Both the position numbers and the translations under genes were made by a program. From the NCBI GenBank assembly GCA_032622095.1, contig CP136067.1, positions 197,060,052 to 197,124,051 of the forward strand: a stretch of DNA of 64,000 nt, read 5' to 3'. The DNA is from Siphonodentalium dalli (Eukaryota > Mollusca > Scaphopoda > Gadilida > Siphonodentaliidae). Every line of letters starts with the position of its first letter. The stretch's first letter is position 1. The notes beneath the pieces are model-generated. The model was given only the letters and a program-made list of their open reading frames with translations, searched no databases and was not told where the DNA came from. Shown here piece after piece: positions 58,277 to 64,000 of this stretch.

Positions 58277-59389
58277 GTTAAATTTTTTACAAACTTACAT
58301 AGCACTTTCACCAGTTTCAGAGTTTGCTTTATTTGACAAAATTAGAACTTAAAATCGACACGGAGGAATAACCACAATACACATGGTGGACACCGAATTA
58401 AAAACCTTCAGCGCGACAGCTTGTTAGAATGAGAAAACATCAGGAAACTATCAACGATTGACTCTCCACGACTGACTCTCCTTGTCACGAACTTCCTGGT
58501 CCATTCGCAAATGGGCTATCCTCAATTTGCGCAAGCTAGATAAAAATAGAATATTTATATTTAAAACATTCATTGACCCAATGAATCATAGAAATCGGAT
58601 ATAAACAGACTTTATATATCCGATTTGTATCGAATGAATTGAATCGAATGTATTTATTCAGTTCGCAAGGGGATTCCCCCAGAAAAAAACCCCACCACCC
58701 ACTCATTTGTTTTACTTTTTTTTAACACTGTAATGACGTTGGCGTTTCATAATTATGGCGCGTGGGAGACACAAGTTCGAGAATTTGGTTCATTTGGGGG
58801 GTGGGGGGGGGGGGGGGGTCCTGCTAAACAACGACACGAACACAAACGAATCCAGGTCCAAAAAGCGGAATACATGTATTGAAGGTGAAATGGGTTTGTG
58901 GGTGTCCTTTCTATGTGTATGTGACCAAAGTTATTTGCATTATTTGAATACAAAGCTACTAAACAACGTTTAATCCGTGCTATAGGGCCAATGTCATGTT
59001 CATTTGTGATGTTTTTTCCATGTAAAAGCGAAATAGATCATACATAATGATATGACATATTTAAATAGATCATACATAATGATATGACATATTTAAAGTC
59101 TTTGATATACTTTCTAATAAAAGTTGAAAAAAGGAAGGCGCCCATGCTCACATTTCCATGTATGTGTGATTGAATAAAAAACGTTCCAACATGCCCCGCT
59201 CTCCCCTACATGGGCCATGGGCGTTTTATTTATAGAAATGGGAATTTTTTGGGACGGATTAAAAGTCGAACTGCGACCCGGAGACCGAGTCCGGTATAAG
59301 GTGTAGTTGGGAATTCTGTGAGATGCACGAGAAACGTTCAGTGATAAGCCGTATATAGTTGTTGTAATAATTTGAAGGATTAGTTGCCC
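58277..59389. other. MyD88 5' flank and presumed promoter
   Basis: No TATA box or initiator can be assigned with confidence. Poly-G runs at 58796-58818 break the sequence; the short frames on both strands there are by-products. Confidence 0.35.
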
Positions 59390-59835
59390 AAAATGTGCTA
59401 TATTAGGGTTTTATATGGAGTGGCATGGTGTTCTGAACCGAAATACATATAATGTCCATTGGACATTATATGTATTTCGGTTCAGATTGTCCATGCATGA
59501 ACATGGATGTGGTTGTACCCCCCCCCCCAATTGATCACATAATTTAGACCTCAAGCTAGTGCCAAAAATGTGCTATATTAGGGTTTTATATGGAGTGGCA
59601 TGGTGTTCTGAACCGAAATATATATAATGTCCATGCATGAACATGGATGTGGTTGTACGTACCCCCCCCCAATTAATCAAATAATTTAGCCCTCAAGCTG
59701 GTGCCAAAAATGTGCTATATTAGGGTTTTATATGGAGTGGCATGGTGTTCTGAACCGAAATAAATATAATGCCCATGCATGCACCTGTATGTGGTTGTAC
59801 CCCCCCCCCCCCAATTGATCAAATACTACTAATAG
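59390..59835. repeat. three tandem copies of a 140-175 bp unit with poly-C
   Basis: Anchor tgtgctatattagggtttta near 59394, 59570 and 59711. Each unit ends in a C run. The first copy holds an extra perfect hairpin (59432-59486). Confidence 0.9.
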
Positions 59836-60417
59836 TTTGAAATTTTAACCCTCCAATTTAACAGCATGCAGTTGGAAAAATTCAGACTTTAAACAAGTAT
59901 AATCTTGATCTTTCTGACTGGATTTTAGTCTAAATTTGCATTTTTTTTATTTAGCCTATAGTTGAAAAATTCCAACTCAGTGGTGAAACGGTAGTCGGGT
60001 ATTTTGGGTGCTGAGTATAGTCGAGCAAATGGAACCCAAAAAGTACAAATACATACACCAAAATAAGATATTCCCTATATTTCACGGGGAGTATCATATC
60101 ATCAAACAGGACCAGGGACACCGGGTGCGAATATGCAGAGGGAACATGTGACCCCTGTCTAGGGGGGCGAGAGGTGCCATTTTGACGCCATACTGCATGA
60201 AGTCCATGTAAAATTGAAGGAATATGCAGGGAGTTGTCAAGTTATACACTTATATTAAACTGACGCGTGTGTATTACATTGGCTCAAGTTCAATGTTTAT
60301 TTACTTTAATCACAGTATGTGATGCAAGAGACATTTATAATTATACAGTGCATGGCATGTCATTGGTGTAATAATCAAAGTCGACAACAACAAAAATGGT
60401 TGTGATAGAAACGTATT

Positions 60418-61135
60418 CTATACGCACATAGTGTGCCAATGGAATGGTGGGGTTGATAAGGTCAGCGGTGATCCAAAATAATTTCGAAGATTTTTGATGA
60501 ATCCGCATAGCTTATATAGAAGCCTTACATTGTTTTTTGGGTTCATTATATTTATGAAATTATGAACATTTTTTTGTTCTGTCAAGTGTAAGGGTAAAAA
60601 TCGTCTCCGGAGTGAGTTCAATTGGTTACAGTCCATTATGTAGTGATATTCATTCCCTATTTCGCTCTTATTACACAGCGTGCATGTTCTCATTTGGTAA
60701 TCAATCTTGTACCATGCATGATCCAGTTTCTACGGGGAGGTGATGATTTGAACATCTGAATTTAGCTAGAATAACTGCTTGTTTTTGGTGGAGATCGGAT
60801 AAATATTTTTCTTGTGCGAATTTATATTTTATGATTCGATAATTATTTCGACACTTATTCATAGAGTTAATCTCGTTTCTCCACTGTTTTTGATATTTAT
60901 TTTCCAGAGCTTGTCGTGTGATATTTTTAACAGACTTCGGGTAAATTTCGTGTATAAACTGATTTGTCCAGATGTCGGGCAGTTCTAATTCTCCTAATGA
61001 CGTCTGGATGTAATTGACCCAGGGATGAGTGTAAGTTCCACTCTCAGATCTGTAGCCCATAACATACATATAAATTGCCCTTTTGTGTAGCCCATCCCAT
61101 TGCTTCCGATGCTTCTGGCGGACCGTGAACCCCAT
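60418..61135 (-). pseudogene. decayed LINE 3' end (C-terminus of reverse transcriptase ORF)
   Basis: Two frames in succession make one C-terminal LINE segment. At 61135-60701: LGELELPDIW, then a basic helix-rich stretch and AKFRCSNHHLPVETG. After a shift at about 60700, 60693-60418: MRTCTLCNKSEIGNEYHYIM and DCNQLNSLRRRF. The R-x3-LPVETG followed by C-x2-C-x8-EYHY-x4-C pattern is typical of the tail of many animal LINE polyproteins. It is non-functional (frameshift, no RT motifs). Upstream sequence to about 61400 may be more of the same element but is not recognisable. Confidence 0.7.
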
Positions 61136-62870
61136 TTCGACCTGTCGCTGATTTTATATACGCCCCATTTCTATATTTCAGATGGACGAATGGGGATTCT
61201 GCGATTTCCTGAACTAATGATTTATTGCTTTGCAACCGGTTCGTAATCCTCACGGAATTCGTATGTTCATTTGGCACTATCTCCTTGCCCTTTCTTTCAA
61301 TAGTTTCCGGTGTTACACCATACTGCCGAACTACCGATGTCATCGTGGAGTCCGGATTTTTCTGGCTAATTTTGATTGCCAATTCTTCTCTTGGTGGCTT
61401 CTTTTAGCATTGATCCACAAAATGTGATGCTAATTTGATGGCACGTCGTACACTCATACATATCCATATCAGGCGGATCCATGTCTGGAATATATAGAGT
61501 AAATAATTGCTAAAGGATTGCCATGTTCATGGATTGTATATATGTATAGCAATTAGAATCGGACAACGGAGATATTATTGAGGGTCAGTTTAACTCCTAA
61601 AATTAATTAGGTATATAGCTGAGGTAAGGGAATTATTGTGTCATAGTTAATTTATGTCAGCGGAAGATTCAAAATATTGTTCCATAAAATAGTCCAGGCA
61701 GACACCAGTTTGTGCATCGTACTGTTTGTTAAAAAATTACCCACACATGTCCAAACTGTGCGTGGTAAGGATAATTATGGTGAGCCACTCGTTGAATTTG
61801 AATATATTCGTGCACTCATGACAATTAGGTTCAATCAAAAAGCTGTATATATGATACTAGTATATGGAACTTTTGTAATCATAAAACGCTCTTTAAATAT
61901 ACGCCCATATGTGGGACTTAGGATGATCCGTATTATGTGTCGATATTATTGTATACCCACCAGCTTGTGCACATAGACGGTTTCGCTTTCTCGAGTGTAA
62001 CCTTGGAACCCCACCATCTTTGGTCGAAGGTAATATTTTACTTTCCTAAAACTATACTAGTATATAGTTTATACTGTGTTATATTGTGTTATTTCGAGAA
62101 CATCATATCATGTGACTTATTTCCACGAAAACAAGATACATTGTGTCGTATTTTGGACAAATTCTAACACATTATAAAATACTGTTAATCTATAGTTTTA
62201 AAATATAAAACTACCGTTTTACCATTGAGTTGGAATTTTTCAACTAGGCTAAATAAAAAATGCAACTTTAGACTAAAATCGACGTCACTTCAGTTTTCAC
62301 TCCAATATACAAAAATGTTTAAGTATAAGGCATTTTACATGGTGTAGTCGAATGTTTACCGTGCGTTAAATACAAATAATTAAAAAATTACTCGCCGTTC
62401 AATGTTTTTTTTGTCACATATTACCGGAAGTTCAAATCTGTTGGAGCACCACGCTTTGAAATCGGGCTCGTATGTCGAGAACACACAGGAAACAGGGACA
62501 AACGCTAAGCGTGGCTTTCAATGGGATATTAAGGCATCAAAAACATGTCTTTGTTATAAAATAAGACATGGTATAGTTTGGAAAATGTGCTTTTGATCGC
62601 AAACGTGACGAGTTTTTAGCACGAAAATAGGAGGTTTAACCTTGATTTTACGAGGAGAACTACATACGGCACTGAAACGAAATTAGTACGACAATGTAGC
62701 AGAACATACCCCCCATCGAGGCAGATTGGCACCCGGGCTGGCATTTTTACACAATTGGAGGGGAAAGACGAAAATATACGTACCGTAGTCAGTCTGAGGC
62801 GAGCGACTTTTATTTAAGTCCGATTACCGCAAACCAGCGTTCACTACCGTCCACACACAGTGAAAACATT
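61136..62870. other. unassigned sequence beyond the LINE tail
   Basis: Open stretch on the - strand at 61382-61136 without recognisable motifs. 62208-62282 is an inverted copy of 59925-59998. Confidence 0.35.
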
Positions 62871-63640
62871 AGTTGGAAATTTCACAGCAACAATAGGTTG
62901 AAAATGTTCTTGTAGTTTGATTTTCAAACAATTTGTTGGTGGGAATTAATTGTTTTTGGACCAATATTTGCCATATTTTCCTATTTTTGGTCAAAATTTT
63001 TGACTGAAATGATCATCAGTTGGAAATTTTCCAACCTCATGGTGGTGACAGGTTGGAAATTGCCAACACTTGGGAAAGCTTGTGTCTTGGTCCCTCCCCC
63101 GTGGCCAGTCAAAAACTGCTAGTTAATTAAAAAAAATATATATTATCATACATTTGGTCAACATTGTCATTGGAATTGTCATCAGTTGTAAATTTTCCAA
63201 CATAACTATTAAGTGGGGTGTCAGGTTTGGAAATTTCCCAACTCTAGGAATGCTTGAGGCTAGTCTAGATGCTAGGATTTTGCGATTTCTTATTCAGATT
63301 TCAAAATGTTCGCACACCGGGCCGAACCATGGTCGGCCCTGTGTGTCATTGTCTCTCCCCCGTGGCCAATACAAAACTGCTAATAAGTTTAACAATATTT
63401 AACTACATTTGGTCAAACTTGTGGACTGAAATGGTCATCAGTTGGAGAATTTTCCAACCTGAGGGGGAGTATGAGGTTTAAAATTTCCAACACTATAGGA
63501 AAGCTTCAGTTGAGGCCAGTCTAGATGTTAGGGTTTGCGATTTTCTTGTTCAGATTTCAACATTTTCTCACACCGGGCCGAACAACCATGGTCAGTCCGG
63601 TGTGTCGTGGTCTTTTGTGTGCATTTGTATGGAGTTAGAC
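62871..63640. repeat. degenerate tandem repeat, about 250-bp unit, three copies
   Basis: Each unit has gtcatcagttggaaattttc (or variant), ggaaagctt, and cccccgtggcca; later units add cacaccgggccgaac. Palindromic ttggaaattttccaa is at the core. The sequence from 63641 to the end is unassigned. Confidence 0.75.
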
Positions 63641-64000
63641 CACTAGTACTCTAGTAGCTCATGGTGGTTTTGTATGCACTGTTTGTCCAGAGCAAAACTC
63701 TTCATGAATCCACTAATTGAAGGTACACAAACAATATTTGGTTGGTTAAAACATTTCCCATTGACGGCGAAATGGGTCAAATGGCCACGCCCCCTTTTTG
63801 CGCGAAGTACTACCACCCGTCGTGACTATATCTCCAGAACCGTTGGACATAGGGGGTCGTGTGACCACTCAAAATGTGCGGAATGGCCACATTATTGGGG
63901 GTCAGTAATACATTTTCATATCCAAAAGTCAATGGTTTTTAAGATAATTGCCAAAAACCAAAACAAAAAACATTTTTGAGGGCCTGAACCCCAATTTTGG

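Overview
This window looks like nuclear DNA of a bivalve or related mollusc. It is AT-rich, genes are sparse with spliceosomal introns (GT..AG), and most of the bases are dispersed repeats. The repeats include tandem-core elements with a roughly 155-175 bp unit and an (ACGG)n tract, the architecture described for bivalve pearl/BIV160 and Helentron-associated elements. The species cannot be named from the sequence alone.

Two host genes can be supported. At the left edge, on the + strand, are the last exons of a GULP1/CED-6-like engulfment adaptor (secure exons at 5591-5677, 7818-7975 and 10112-10192, plus two weaker upstream candidates). On the - strand, from 58276 down to 36675, is a complete MyD88 gene. 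Its seven coding exons join with consistent phases into a 506-residue protein: death domain, short intermediate segment, TIR domain, and a Ser-rich tail of about 200 residues. The first protein would act in phagocytosis and endocytosis, the second in Toll-like and IL-1-type receptor signalling. Nothing here shows that they are co-regulated.

The rest is layered mobile DNA. Three hAT-type elements have exact 8-bp target duplications (13636-16399, 19698-20667, 27240-28126). The last one carries a broken BED-finger transposase start. A 947-bp long-inverted-repeat element with an 8-bp duplication sits about 18 bp inside MyD88 intron 1. A 5'-truncated LINE with an open reverse transcriptase frame lies antisense in MyD88 intron 2, and a decayed LINE tail lies near 60.4-61.1 kb. 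There are about 14 copies or part copies of a palindromic TA-flanked MITE and a second palindromic family near the GULP1-like exons. At least five families have terminal inverted repeats beginning at TTAA.

The most unusual structure is a near-palindromic hairpin of about 70 bp (core GCCAATGCATTCTC / TTATATATGCGAG). It occurs singly or as mirrored pairs inside at least three TTAA-flanked families that otherwise have different ends.

Layout: 1-3500 repeats; 3567-10192 GULP1-like 3' end; 10.2-36.6 kb intergenic repeat mosaic; 36.7-58.3 kb MyD88; 58.3-64 kb repeats and LINE remnants.
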